Shown here in pieces: positions 54,245-64,000 of a stretch of 64,000 nt of DNA (its first letter is position 1; each line of letters starts with the position of its first letter). The position numbers and the translations under genes are program-made. The notes beneath the pieces are model-generated. The model saw nothing but the letters and a program-made list of their open reading frames with translations. It did no database searches and was not told where the DNA came from. Source of the stretch: Helichrysum umbraculigerum. Taxonomy: Eukaryota; Streptophyta; Magnoliopsida; Asterales; Asteraceae. The stretch spans positions 213,720,250-213,784,249 of the forward strand of contig CATIUR010000001.1 of NCBI GenBank assembly GCA_949592205.1, given 5' to 3'.

Positions 54245-56050
54245 ATGCCGCCAAAGACAAGACCATACACCGACGCTCAGCTTACGTCGCTCATAACCCA
54301 GGTTGTGACTGAAGCCTTGGCTCGGAATACTCCACAAAATTCCGCGAGAAACAGCGATGCCGCTGAAACCCCCGTTACTAAACCTTGTTCTTACAAGGAC
54401 TTTCAGAGCTGCAAACCCTCAAGCTTCAAGGGTACTGAAGGAGCCATCGGACTGATCAGATGGTTCGAGAAGACGGAAACTGTTTTCCGCGTCAGTAAAT
54501 GCGCGGAGAACGACAAAGTAAACTTCGCCACCTGCTCTCTCGAAAATGATGCCCACTCTTGGTGGAATTCATATTCCCAATCCGTGGGTGCTGACACTGC
54601 CTACCAAATAACTTGGGAGGATTTGAAAGCAAAACTCACCGCCAAATACTGCTCAATCCACAAACTCCAAAAGCTGGACGAGGAGTTCTGGAACCTAAAG
54701 GTTCAGGGTGGTGATATCGATGGTTATACCACCAGATTCCAACAACTCGCTGCCCTCCGCCCAGCCATGGTAAGCACAGAACCTGATAAAATCAGGAAGT
54801 ACATCCTTGGCCTTCCTGAGCCTGTTCGGGGGCACGTCGCCTCTTCAAACCAAACCACCATTGACGGTGCAATCCTATTGGCCCAAGACCTGATGTCCAT
54901 GAGCCGAGATTCTGAACCACTCACTTCATCCTCCCACAACAACAAAAGAAAGTGGTCCGACTACCACAACAACCACTCAAACCAACAAAACAAGAAACCC
55001 GACACCATCAAAGCCTACAACACCACCACCGACATCAAACAGGGCTACACTGGGAGCAAACCCTATTGTTCCAAGTGCAGCCGCCACCACGAAGGTTCCT
55101 ATGGTCCCTTTTGCAACAATTGCAAGAGGAACGGCCACCTCACCAAAGATTGCCACTCTCCTACCAACAACAACCCTAACCACACCAGGTCACCCAAAGT
55201 CTGCTTTGAGTGTGGGAACCCCGGGCACTTCAGGGACACGTGCCCAAAGCTGAAGAATAACAACAACAACAACAACAACCGCAACAGCAACAACAACAAC
55301 AACACCCGGAGCAGAGCCTTCGTCATCAAATCCGGGGACGCCCGCCAAGACCCGAATGTGGTCTCGGGTATGTTCCTCCTCAACAACTTAACTGCTTCTG
55401 TTCTATTTGATACTGGTGCTGATAGAAGCTTTATCTCCGATGACTTTTGCCCATTACTTGACATCACTCCTGTTGCCTTAGATGTTAAGTACACTGTAGA
55501 GCTAGCAAATGGAAAACTTATAGAAACCAATAGTGTGATACCTAATTGCACTTTAAACCTTGCTGACGAAACCTTTTCAATCGATCTTGTACCCATTGAA
55601 ATCGGGAGTTTCGACGTCATCATTGGAATGGACTGGTTGTCCAAACACCGAGCTGAAATCGTTTGTTACGATAAGATCGTCCGCATTTCACTCGCTGCCG
55701 GTAGAACCTTGATCATACAGGGGGAGACCGGTGGGACGAGACTCAATATCATCTCTTGCTTAAAAACCCGAAAATTTCTGAGAAAGGGTTACCCTGCAAT
55801 ACTCGCACACATCACAGAGAAGAAGTCGGAGGAGAAGCGACTTGAGGATGTGCCAATTGTTAGAGACTTTCCCGAAGTCTTTCCGGAAGAACTACCTGGT
55901 TTACCTCCATCTAGACAGGTTGAGTTCTCAATCGATCTCATGCCGGGTGCCTCACCGGTGGCCCGTGCACCGTACCGTTTAGCCCCATCCGAACTTCAGG
56001 AGTTGTCCGCCCAGTTACAGGAACTTCTGGATAGAGGATTCATTATGTAA
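54245..56050 (+). CDS. Gag-protease of element 3, cut by insertion of element 4
   Basis: The frame is open for 601 codons from MPPKTRPYTDAQL. It has a retrotransposon gag domain (about residues 75-190; WFEKTETVFRVSKCAENDK, then SWWNSY and FWNLKVQGGDID), two CCHC zinc knuckles (CNNCKRNGHLTKDC near 290 and CFECGNPGHFRDTC near 320), an Asn-rich linker (about 338-355), and a protease with D-T-G-ADRSFIS (about 389). It ends at the start of RT (LLDRGFI), where the LTR of element 4 begins at 56046; the stop codon is supplied by that LTR. The rest of pol should lie to the right of the window. Gag and protease have no internal stop or frameshift, so this copy was young when disrupted. Confidence 0.92.
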   Translation: MPPKTRPYTDAQLTSLITQVVTEALARNTPQNSARNSDAAETPVTKPCSYKDFQSCKPSSFKGTEGAIGLIRWFEKTETVFRVSKCAENDKVNFATCSLENDAHSWWNSYSQSVGADTAYQITWEDLKAKLTAKYCSIHKLQKLDEEFWNLKVQGGDIDGYTTRFQQLAALRPAMVSTEPDKIRKYILGLPEPVRGHVASSNQTTIDGAILLAQDLMSMSRDSEPLTSSSHNNKRKWSDYHNNHSNQQNKKPDTIKAYNTTTDIKQGYTGSKPYCSKCSRHHEGSYGPFCNNCKRNGHLTKDCHSPTNNNPNHTRSPKVCFECGNPGHFRDTCPKLKNNNNNNNNRNSNNNNNTRSRAFVIKSGDARQDPNVVSGMFLLNNLTASVLFDTGADRSFISDDFCPLLDITPVALDVKYTVELANGKLIETNSVIPNCTLNLADETFSIDLVPIEIGSFDVIIGMDWLSKHRAEIVCYDKIVRISLAAGRTLIIQGETGGTRLNIISCLKTRKFLRKGYPAILAHITEKKSEEKRLEDVPIVRDFPEVFPEELPGLPPSRQVEFSIDLMPGASPVARAPYRLAPSELQELSAQLQELLDRGFIM

Positions 56051-58064
56051 CACCCTGAATTGGGCCCAGTAGAATCAGGTATTTCCTTGAATTTAAATAC
56101 GTGCATTTGATTGTTTGAATATGTTTGATTGTGAAATTAATAGGTAAATAAGTCTCAGGGGATATTGTGACTAGAAAAATATTATTTGTTTTAAATAATA
56201 TTAGATGACGGTAAAATAAAATAATTTTCTTGCAATTGGTATTTAGGTTCCGGACAATAGATCAAAAGGTGGTATAATAGTGTACTGTAAATTAAAAGGG
56301 CCGGTTTAATAAAAAGGGAGGGGATCGATCTTTTTCCCCAATCCCTCATTTCATCTAGCTTCTAAACCTAACTCCTATATCCATTTAATCCCTACAAAAA
56401 CAAAGACTTAAATCAAATCGATTGAAGATTGAAACTTGAATTCTTGTTGTGATCATCATCCACATCTCCATTTTGTTCTTCATCTTGTAAGTAAACTCTT
56501 GTAAACCTAAATATTGAATATTAGGTAGTTTGAAGTGAGGTATGATTTGTAACTAGATAAGTTGAAACAATGCTTGTACAATGAGTTGATTGTGTTATTT
56601 AATCTCTTTCCAACTAGATATACGATCATGTATGTGTGTTATTAAGTTTTGATGATATTGTATGAAATTGTTAGGTTATAAGTGATTTTGGTGAATTGTG
56701 ATGAATTGTTGTTTGAATCTTAGGTGTATGATGTTACTAGATGTAATGGTTCATTAAAAACGATAGAAATCTGAGTTACAAGTGGAGTTTTGGTCGATTT
56801 TGGGTTTTGGTTCGTTTTGGTCGTGTTGTGTTCTAGCTGCTGCTGTTGTAACCTGATGATCCAGCCGGCGGGTCATGTTGCCCAGCCGGCGGCTTGCTTA
56901 CCTATAGAAGGGAACCGGCGGGTTAAATAACCCAGCCGGCGGTTCCCCAACCCCAGCCGGTGGGTCTCTGGCCTGCCCGGCGGGCTCTACTGGATTTAAA
57001 AACGCGTTTAAGTTCTGTTGTGAAAAATTAAATTCACCCGGCGGTTCGTTTAGATAACCCGGCGGTTGGTGAGGATGACCCGGCGGGTCCTGGTAACCAG
57101 CCGGCGGCTTCCCCCTTGTCCTGCAGAAATTGTTGTTTAGTTAAATTGTTAATATAATCAGATAAACATTATGGTTTAGCAATGCGTGTTATCTTGCAGT
57201 AGGGAATTGATAAATTAAGTAAATTGTGAGAAATTGGAATTAGTTACTGACTCCAATGTTTTGATGTGTTTACAGACAAGGAGAAGACTCAGTGAGTTTA
57301 GTCACGTGAGTAACTGAACTTAAAGTGAACAGGTGAGTGGACTTTGATCTCTCGCTATGTTTGGTGATCACTTATGTGGTTACTTCGTGTGTTAAATGTT
57401 ATATTCAAGTGTTAAAGTGTTAAGTGACTTGTGAATTGTGTTAAGTGTTAAAGTGTTAAGAAACCTAGGGGTTATTGTGTTAAGGAGGTCAACTTGTTGG
57501 ACGTTTTGCTACAGGTTAGTCAACACGAGAATTGTAAACATGTGTTGTGAATGGAGTTCGTGTTGACTAAAGGTAGCAAACCGTTATCGGTTAACCACTG
57601 TATTGGCCTGCAGTTGGTGTAAGTGTCGCTTGGTGGGCCACCGCGGCTGAGGGTGCCACAAGGGCCACCGATCCTCTAGTGATGTCGAGTCAAAGTGTTA
57701 AATTGTTGTAGACTCATGGTGTTTAACTAAGTGTAGTGTTGGTGATGAGTTAACTCACTTAGCTTCGTGCTAATCCCTCGTTGTTTACTCCTTGCAGGTT
57801 AATATATTTTGTTAGGGCGGGTCTCGGAGTAAATTGAAGGAATGTTCGACAATGATAGAACTCTGATGATTTTGTACTACTTTAAATGTTTTGCTAAAGT
57901 AACGCCCAATTAATTGTGTAATTGTATAACGAAATACTTATGTAAATGAATATGTATATGTTGGTTAATCCATGGTTATATATATATATGGGATATTGCT
58001 TCCGCGAGGTTTAAAAAAAAAAAAAAAAAAAAAAAATTTGTGTTCTAAATTAAGGGGCGTTATA
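56046..58064 (+). mobile_element. 5' LTR of element 4 (Ty3/gypsy, 2019 bp), inserted into element 3
   Basis: It starts TGTAACACCC after CATTA (56041-56045, the likely TSD) and ends near GGGGCGTTATA (58064), three bases before the primer-binding site. The end is TA rather than the usual CA. It contains a leader with donor ATCTT|GTAAGT (56488), a CCGGCGG array (56861-57110), the donor AACAG|GTGAGT (GT at 57333), a 23-25 bp imperfect hairpin (57504-57580), the acceptor TCCTTGCAG|GTTA (AG at 57795-57796) and an A run of about 24 (58013-58036). It differs from the 3' LTR at one substitution (56869) and one single-base indel (56346) over 1070 bp. Confidence 0.93.
56861..57110 (+). repeat. CCGGCGG motif array in the element 4 LTR
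   Basis: About twelve copies of (CAG/AC)CCGGCGG(G/T) or near variants are spaced 10-35 bases apart, many in the context CCAGCCGGCGG. The 3' LTR repeats the array (63745-63995). It occupies the same interval as the arrays of the other LTRs but has a different motif. Confidence 0.85.
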
Positions 58065-58067
58065 AGT

Positions 58068-58079
58068 TGGTATCAGAGC
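58068..58079 (+). other. Primer-binding site of element 4 (initiator tRNA-Met)
   Basis: TGGTATCAGAGC lies immediately after the LTR and is identical to the site of element 3. Confidence 0.95.
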
Positions 58080-58241
58080 GTGGTTTGGGTGAATTGAACA
58101 ACTTAGGGTGTTCAATCCCAAATCTCGTGTCGAGTTGTCAAACATTCCGGGTTGTGGGATTAGCTATAGTGTTAAATGTGTTAGTATGTTAGTATGTTAG
58201 TACTAACAATTAACAAGTGTTGAGATGTGTTTTGATGACAG

Positions 58242-61200
58242 ATGGCAGAAAATGAGCAACCACCCCGTACTCTCTATAATGTCTCGACTGTTCACTCCGC
58301 TCCAGAAGATGTGGATCATAATGGCACTTCAAATCCGGTAAATACAGAAGTTGAAACTAGTCAAGAGTATATATTGAGGTTAGAGAACAGGGTAGTTGAA
58401 CTTGAGAGAGAACGTGCAGGGTCATCTCACAGGTCCATTCCGACTTATTCTCATGTTGCTACTACTACTCCTCCTATTACTGCTTCTACTCGGATTCCGG
58501 TTACTTTTCCTCATATTTCACAACAACAGCAACAGGGTTATGATTTTCAGACATCAATTCCGTTTCCTTCTTTTGGATCGACTGGTTACCATGCACCATT
58601 GTTTGCACCTTTTCAGTTGCCGAAGAAAGGATGTTCTCTAAAAACCTTCATGTCTAGTAAACCATCCTCTTACTCTGGAAGTCCTGATCCTACGATTACC
58701 TTAGACTGGTTGCGTGATGTGGAAAGGAAGTTAGAGGTTTGTCATTGTGATGAGGACGACAAAGTTCCCTATACTGTTCAATTGTTGAAAGGTGAAGCTA
58801 TGTCGTGGTGGGACTCAATAACTGCTCATTTTACTTCACAACAAAAGAGTTCTATTAAGTGGACGGATTTTCATGCCGAGGTATGCAAACAGTTTTGCTC
58901 GGAATATAATCTTGATCGTGTTAGGCAAGAATTTATGGATTTACGGAAAACTGATGAGATGACAATCGATGAGCTTATCCGACAATTCTCTGAGAAGTTA
59001 AGATTTGTGCAACAGTGGGTCCCAACTGAAAGAAATAAGATTAGTCATTTTGTGAAAACCTTACCTCCAGATTATCGTACCACAGTGCGAATGGCTAGTA
59101 GCATTTCTCAGGCTTTTGAGTGGGCACGCTCCGTGGATAGTGATGTTGTGGCTAGGAGGTTGCAAAATAAGGAGAGGTATGCACAGAAACCGAAGAGTGA
59201 TTCTTCCGGTAAAGGAAAACAAAGGTGGCAATCTTCTCAATCAAACAAGAAAACTAGTTATGGTGGTGTTCCGATGGATAATTCTTATTGTGCAAGATGT
59301 CGATCAAAACATACCGGGCCTTGTTCTATTCGGACATCTAGGTGTATGAAATGTGGGGTGTTGGGTCATAATGCGGTTGATTGTACTTATCCAAATAATG
59401 TGTGTTGGACGTGTCACAAAGAGGGACACAGAGCGGGTGATTGTCCTGATGCGAGGAAGCAGGGTACGGGTACGGCTAGAGGTTCCTCATCTTCTGGCCA
59501 GAAAAGGAAGATTCCACCAGCTGCTACGGGTCGAGCTTTTCAAATGACCGTGGATGATGCTGTGCTTACTGATGATGTGATTACTGGTACTTTCCTTGTT
59601 AACTCTGTACCAGCTCGTGTATTATTTGATTCTGGAGCAAATTGCTCGTTTATATCAGTGCAATTTTGTGATAAACTGAAATTGATGCCCTCTGTGATTT
59701 CTAATCCTTTAGAAGTTGAGGTAGCTGATGGTAAGACAGTTCCTGTTACCACATCGGTAGCCGGAGCTAGTATACAAATAGAGGATCATGAATTTCCAGT
59801 TTCTTTCCTATTGATGCAAATCCCTAGTTTTGATGTGATTCTTGGTATGGACTGGCTGAGTCAAAACAAAGCCGACATATCTTGTCATAAAAAGTTGATA
59901 AAAATCCCGGTGTCCAATCAATCATATGTTGTGGCACGTGGGGAACGTGTAAAGGGTAGTATTCCGGTAATATCTATGATAAAGGCTAGGAAGTCTTTAG
60001 TTAAGGGTTGTGAATCCTTTGTGGCCTATGTTGTAGATGTCAAATTAGAAAAGAAATCCATTTCCGATATTCGGGTGGTTTCTGAATATTCGGACGTATT
60101 TCCGGATGAATTGCCTGGTCTTCCCCCTGTAAGAGATGTAGAATACCAAATTGAATTAATTCCTGGTTCGTCTCCAGTAGCAAGGGCTCCTTATAGATTA
60201 GCTCCTTCCGAAATCCGTGAAATGATGGGGCAAATTCAGGAATTGTTAGATAAGGGATTTATTAGGCCGAGTTCATCGCCGTGGGGTGCTCCCGTGTTGT
60301 TTGTGAAGAAGAAAGATGGTACTCTCCGTATGTGCATCGATTATCGGGAATTAAATAAAAGAACGGTGAAGAACAAATACCCGTTGCCCAGAATTGATGA
60401 ATTGTTTGATCAATTACAAGGATCCTCATATTTTTCAAAAATTGATTTGAGATCGGGATATCATCAAGTCCGAGTTCGTGAGGAAGATATTCCTAAAACC
60501 GCTTTTCGCACGAGATATGGTCACTATGAGTTTTTGGTTATGCCGTTCGGGTTAACGAATGCTCCTGCAATCTTTATGGATTTAATGAATCGTGTGTGTC
60601 GTCCCTATCTTGATCAGTTTGTGATTGTGTTTATCGACGATATTTTGATTTATTCCAAGTCTGAAGCGGATCATGAAATGCATCTGAGATTGATACTTGA
60701 AACTTTGAGAAGAGAGCAGCTTTATGCCAAGTTTTCTAAATGTGAGTTTTGGCTACGTGAGGTGCAGTTTTTGGGGCATATCATTTGCAAAGAAGGAGTT
60801 AGAGTGGATCCATCTAAAGTGAAAGCTGTTATGAATTGGAATGCGCCTAAGTCTCCGTCGGAAATTAAGAGTTTCCTTGGATTAGCAGGATACTACAGAA
60901 AGTTTATCAAAGATTTTTCAAAAATTGCGAGTTCATTGACTAAGTTAACTCGGAAGGATGTGAAATTTCAGTGGACCGAACAACAAGAGGCAGCTTTTCA
61001 GACATTAAAGCAATTATTGTGTCAAGCTCCGGTGTTAGCATTACCTGACGGGTCGGATGATTTCATTGTATATTGTGATGCATCGCATACCGGATTAGGT
61101 GGTGTTTTAATGCAGAGAGATCGTGTAATTGCATATGCTTCCAGACAACTTAAACCACATGAAAAGAATTATCCGACACATGATTTAGAGCTTGCGGCTG

Positions 61201-62894
61201 TGATTTTTGCCTTGAAGATTTGGAGACATTATTTGTATGGTACGAAATGTGTGATTTGCACGGATCATAAAAGCCTTCAGTATATGTTTTCGCAAAAGGA
61301 ATTGAATATGCGTCAGAGGCGGTGGTTAGAATTGATTAAAGATTATGATTGCGAGATCCGTTATCACCCGGGTAAAGCTAATGTGGTTGCGGATGCATTG
61401 AGTCGAAATATTGCTAGTGACAAGATTTGTTTTATGCGATTAGAGGTGTCCTCTGATTTGATTTCTCAGCTTAGAGTCGCACAGATTGAAGCTTTATTGG
61501 ATGTTAATTTGAAATCCGAGATCATGTTGAAACGAAAAGATTTGTTAGTTGATGATTCACGTGGGTTGAAAACTTTTCAGTCTCGGGTTTGGGTTCCGTT
61601 AATTGGTGGACTTCGTGAGTTGATTTTGACGGAGGTTCATAAATCGAGATTATCTATTCATCCCGGTAGTACGAAAATGTATAACGATTTGAAACCTCTA
61701 TATTGGTGGCCAACAATGAAAACGGATGTAGCTAGATTTGTGGAATCATGTCATATTTTTTCCCAAGTAAAAGCCGAGCATCAAAAGCCGTATGGTTCGT
61801 TGAAACAATTGGAGATACCCGAGTGGAAATGGGAACACATCACTATGGATTTTGTCAACAAGTTACCACGTACGCAGAAAGGCAATGATATGATTTGGGT
61901 TGTTGTTGATCGTTTAACTAAAAGCGCCCATTTTCTTGCGACCAGTGAAACCGCTTCTTTGACTCGTTTGGCTCAGTTGTATATAAATGAGATTGTATCG
62001 AGACACGGAATACCATTATCTATTGTGTCAGATCGAGATTCCAGGTTTGTGTCAGGTTTTTGGCAGAATCTTCAGAAGGAGTTAGGTACTCGAGTTAATC
62101 TTAGTACTGCATATCATCCTCAAACAGATGGACAGTCGGAAAGAACTATTCAGACACTTGAGGATATGTTACGGGCGTGTATTTTGGAGTATGGAGGTTC
62201 GTGGGACTCTCATCTACCTTTGGTGGAATTTGCGTATAATAACTCGTATCATTCTAGCATTGGCATGCCACCATATGAGATGCTTTACGGACGTCGATGT
62301 CGAACGCCGACTTGTTGGTTAGAGGCAGGAGAGAAACAGTTTGCGGGTCCAGATATTGTTCAGATTACGGCTGATAAAGTTGCTATAGCTCGTGAGAAAT
62401 TGAAAGCCGCTAGAGATAGGCAGAAACAGTATGCTGATCCGCGTCGTCGACCAGTTAACTTTGTTGAAGGAGAATTGGTTTATTTGAAAGTGTCACCTTG
62501 GAAGGGCGTGATTCGTTTTGGTAAGCGTGGAAAATTGGCTCCGAGGTTTATAGGTCCATTCAAAATTCGTCAAGTAGTTAATGACCAAACAGTTGCCTTA
62601 GACCTTCCTCCTGAATTAAGTGGTATTCACGATACCTTTAATGTTTGCTATTTGCGGAAATGTAATGTGGAGGATCCAACCCAAATCCTTCCGTTACAAG
62701 ATCTTAGAGTTGACCAAGGTCAGAAATTAATAGAAGAGCCTATTGAGTTAGTCGATAGAAAAGTGACTAAATTACGCAAGAAGGAGATACCTATGGTTCT
62801 AGTGAAATGGAAACATAGTTTGGGAGAAAATCTTACTTGGGAGACCGAGTCGAGTATGAGGGCTCGTTATTCTAGTTTATTCGAGTCTAGTTAG
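58242..62894 (+). CDS. Gag-Pol polyprotein of element 4 (1550 aa, uninterrupted)
   Basis: One open frame holds the whole element. Gag domain about 135-330 (KPSSYSGSPDP, SWWDSI). Zinc knuckles C-RC-KHTGPC (349-365), CMKCGVLGHNAVDC and CWTCHKEGHRAGDC (about 367-402). Protease with D-S-G-ANCSFIS (about 462). RT with MPFGLTNAP and FIDDIL (about 797). RNase H with YCDAS (about 944) and TDHKSL. Integrase with acidic residues in VVDRLTKS (about 1222), SDRDSRF (about 1264) and SERTIQTLE (about 1300). The tail has the degenerate chromodomain pattern LVKWKHS-ENLTWETE (about 1510-1530), as in Tekay-type chromoviruses. One anomaly is that the zinc-binding Cys pair of integrase (CX2C) reads C1170-H-I-F1173, so the second Cys is lost (TTT at 61758-61760). 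Otherwise intact; the product makes, primes and integrates element cDNA. Confidence 0.96.
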   Translation: MAENEQPPRTLYNVSTVHSAPEDVDHNGTSNPVNTEVETSQEYILRLENRVVELERERAGSSHRSIPTYSHVATTTPPITASTRIPVTFPHISQQQQQGYDFQTSIPFPSFGSTGYHAPLFAPFQLPKKGCSLKTFMSSKPSSYSGSPDPTITLDWLRDVERKLEVCHCDEDDKVPYTVQLLKGEAMSWWDSITAHFTSQQKSSIKWTDFHAEVCKQFCSEYNLDRVRQEFMDLRKTDEMTIDELIRQFSEKLRFVQQWVPTERNKISHFVKTLPPDYRTTVRMASSISQAFEWARSVDSDVVARRLQNKERYAQKPKSDSSGKGKQRWQSSQSNKKTSYGGVPMDNSYCARCRSKHTGPCSIRTSRCMKCGVLGHNAVDCTYPNNVCWTCHKEGHRAGDCPDARKQGTGTARGSSSSGQKRKIPPAATGRAFQMTVDDAVLTDDVITGTFLVNSVPARVLFDSGANCSFISVQFCDKLKLMPSVISNPLEVEVADGKTVPVTTSVAGASIQIEDHEFPVSFLLMQIPSFDVILGMDWLSQNKADISCHKKLIKIPVSNQSYVVARGERVKGSIPVISMIKARKSLVKGCESFVAYVVDVKLEKKSISDIRVVSEYSDVFPDELPGLPPVRDVEYQIELIPGSSPVARAPYRLAPSEIREMMGQIQELLDKGFIRPSSSPWGAPVLFVKKKDGTLRMCIDYRELNKRTVKNKYPLPRIDELFDQLQGSSYFSKIDLRSGYHQVRVREEDIPKTAFRTRYGHYEFLVMPFGLTNAPAIFMDLMNRVCRPYLDQFVIVFIDDILIYSKSEADHEMHLRLILETLRREQLYAKFSKCEFWLREVQFLGHIICKEGVRVDPSKVKAVMNWNAPKSPSEIKSFLGLAGYYRKFIKDFSKIASSLTKLTRKDVKFQWTEQQEAAFQTLKQLLCQAPVLALPDGSDDFIVYCDASHTGLGGVLMQRDRVIAYASRQLKPHEKNYPTHDLELAAVIFALKIWRHYLYGTKCVICTDHKSLQYMFSQKELNMRQRRWLELIKDYDCEIRYHPGKANVVADALSRNIASDKICFMRLEVSSDLISQLRVAQIEALLDVNLKSEIMLKRKDLLVDDSRGLKTFQSRVWVPLIGGLRELILTEVHKSRLSIHPGSTKMYNDLKPLYWWPTMKTDVARFVESCHIFSQVKAEHQKPYGSLKQLEIPEWKWEHITMDFVNKLPRTQKGNDMIWVVVDRLTKSAHFLATSETASLTRLAQLYINEIVSRHGIPLSIVSDRDSRFVSGFWQNLQKELGTRVNLSTAYHPQTDGQSERTIQTLEDMLRACILEYGGSWDSHLPLVEFAYNNSYHSSIGMPPYEMLYGRRCRTPTCWLEAGEKQFAGPDIVQITADKVAIAREKLKAARDRQKQYADPRRRPVNFVEGELVYLKVSPWKGVIRFGKRGKLAPRFIGPFKIRQVVNDQTVALDLPPELSGIHDTFNVCYLRKCNVEDPTQILPLQDLRVDQGQKLIEEPIELVDRKVTKLRKKEIPMVLVKWKHSLGENLTWETESSMRARYSSLFESS

Positions 62895-62930
62895 ATTTCG
62901 GGGACGAAATCTTTCTAAGGAGGGAAGATT

Positions 62931-64000
62931 TGTAACACCCTGAATTGGGCCCAGTAGAATCAGGTATTTCCTTGAATTTAAATACGTGCATTTGATTGTT
63001 TGAATATGTTTGATTGTGAAATTAATAGGTAAATAAGTCTCAGGGGATATTGTGACTAGAAAAATATTATTTGTTTTAAATAATATTAGATGACGGTAAA
63101 ATAAAATAATTTTCTTGCAATTGGTATTTAGGTTCCGGACAATAGATCAAAAGGTGGTATAATAGTGTACTGTAAATTAAAAGGGCCGGTTTAATAAAAA
63201 GGGAGGGGATCGATCTTTTTCCCCAATCCCCATTTCATCTAGCTTCTAAACCTAACTCCTATATCCATTTAATCCCTACAAAAACAAAGACTTAAATCAA
63301 ATCGATTGAAGATTGAAACTTGAATTCTTGTTGTGATCATCATCCACATCTCCATTTTGTTCTTCATCTTGTAAGTAAACTCTTGTAAACCTAAATATTG
63401 AATATTAGGTAGTTTGAAGTGAGGTATGATTTGTAACTAGATAAGTTGAAACAATGCTTGTACAATGAGTTGATTGTGTTATTTAATCTCTTTCCAACTA
63501 GATATACGATCATGTATGTGTGTTATTAAGTTTTGATGATATTGTATGAAATTGTTAGGTTATAAGTGATTTTGGTGAATTGTGATGAATTGTTGTTTGA
63601 ATCTTAGGTGTATGATGTTACTAGATGTAATGGTTCATTAAAAACGATAGAAATCTGAGTTACAAGTGGAGTTTTGGTCGATTTTGGGTTTTGGTTCGTT
63701 TTGGTCGTGTTGTGTTCTAGCTGCTGCTGTTGTAACCTGATGATCCAGCCGGTGGGTCATGTTGCCCAGCCGGCGGCTTGCTTACCTATAGAAGGGAACC
63801 GGCGGGTTAAATAACCCAGCCGGCGGTTCCCCAACCCCAGCCGGTGGGTCTCTGGCCTGCCCGGCGGGCTCTACTGGATTTAAAAACGCGTTTAAGTTCT
63901 GTTGTGAAAAATTAAATTCACCCGGCGGTTCGTTTAGATAACCCGGCGGTTGGTGAGGATGACCCGGCGGGTCCTGGTAACCAGCCGGCGGCTTCCCCCT
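62931..64000 (+). mobile_element. 3' LTR of element 4, truncated by the window edge
   Basis: It begins TGTAACACCCTG after the purine-rich AAGGAGGGAAGATT, which follows the conserved TTCGGGGACGAAAT block. The first 1070 bases are present and match 56046-57116 except for two differences: a missing T relative to 56346, and T at 63753 where the 5' LTR has C (56869) in a CpG. The rest is off the right side. Confidence 0.95.

Overview
This window is plant nuclear DNA, most likely from a eudicot. Its genes have many exons with GT-AG introns and AT-rich intergenic DNA. It has long-LTR Ty3/gypsy chromovirus-type elements primed by initiator tRNA-Met, a Ty1/copia element, several MITE classes and tRNA-derived SINEs. 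The repeat types and gene sequences would fit Asteraceae, but that placement is a guess.

Layout: (1) Bases 1-7170 hold most of a decayed Ty3/gypsy element that has lost its primer-binding site and most of gag. It sits inside an older LTR whose tail is 7171-7790. (2) A 3190-bp solo LTR (9060-12249, TSD TAAAG) interrupts a long-inverted-repeat DNA element (8931-12632). (3) The best gene is a seven-exon GH3 beta-D-xylosidase of BXL1/BXL2 type (15182-21496, 777 aa). (4) MITEs and microsatellites follow, including a 703-bp hAT-type element with a perfect 8-bp TSD. (5) An alpha-endosulfine/ARPP19-family gene (25379-28091) encodes about 100 aa and has one apparent GC-AG intron. (6) On the minus strand, 29984-33744 carries a ten-exon RPA1-like OB-fold pseudogene with two in-frame TAG codons, beside a fragment resembling the N-terminus of plant Helitron proteins. 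(7) 38266-40285 holds three exons of a small Cys-rich, probably GPI-anchored protein (DUF7731 type) with a Tourist-like MITE in an intron. (8) 40.7-47 kb is dense in small mobile elements, including a three-layer nest (Stowaway MITE, then a SINE-like insertion, then a solo LTR) readable from intact TSDs. (9) From 47333 to the right edge is another nest: a minus-strand copia element, split by a plus-strand Ty3/gypsy element (50667 onward), itself split by a very young plus-strand Ty3/gypsy element (56046 onward). The youngest has an open 1550-aa gag-pol, and its LTRs differ at only two places over 1070 bp.

The most striking pattern is shared by the Ty3/gypsy LTRs. Each complete copy carries a CT- or purine-rich leader, then a 200-300 bp array of a CpG-rich palindromic motif whose sequence differs between families. 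After it come a strong 5' splice-site consensus and, 460-1150 bp on, a conserved 3' splice-site context. In six LTR copies a small hairpin with compensatory base changes lies 20-35 bases before that acceptor; the seventh has a larger unrelated hairpin. This looks like a conserved leader intron with a structured RNA element inside the LTR.
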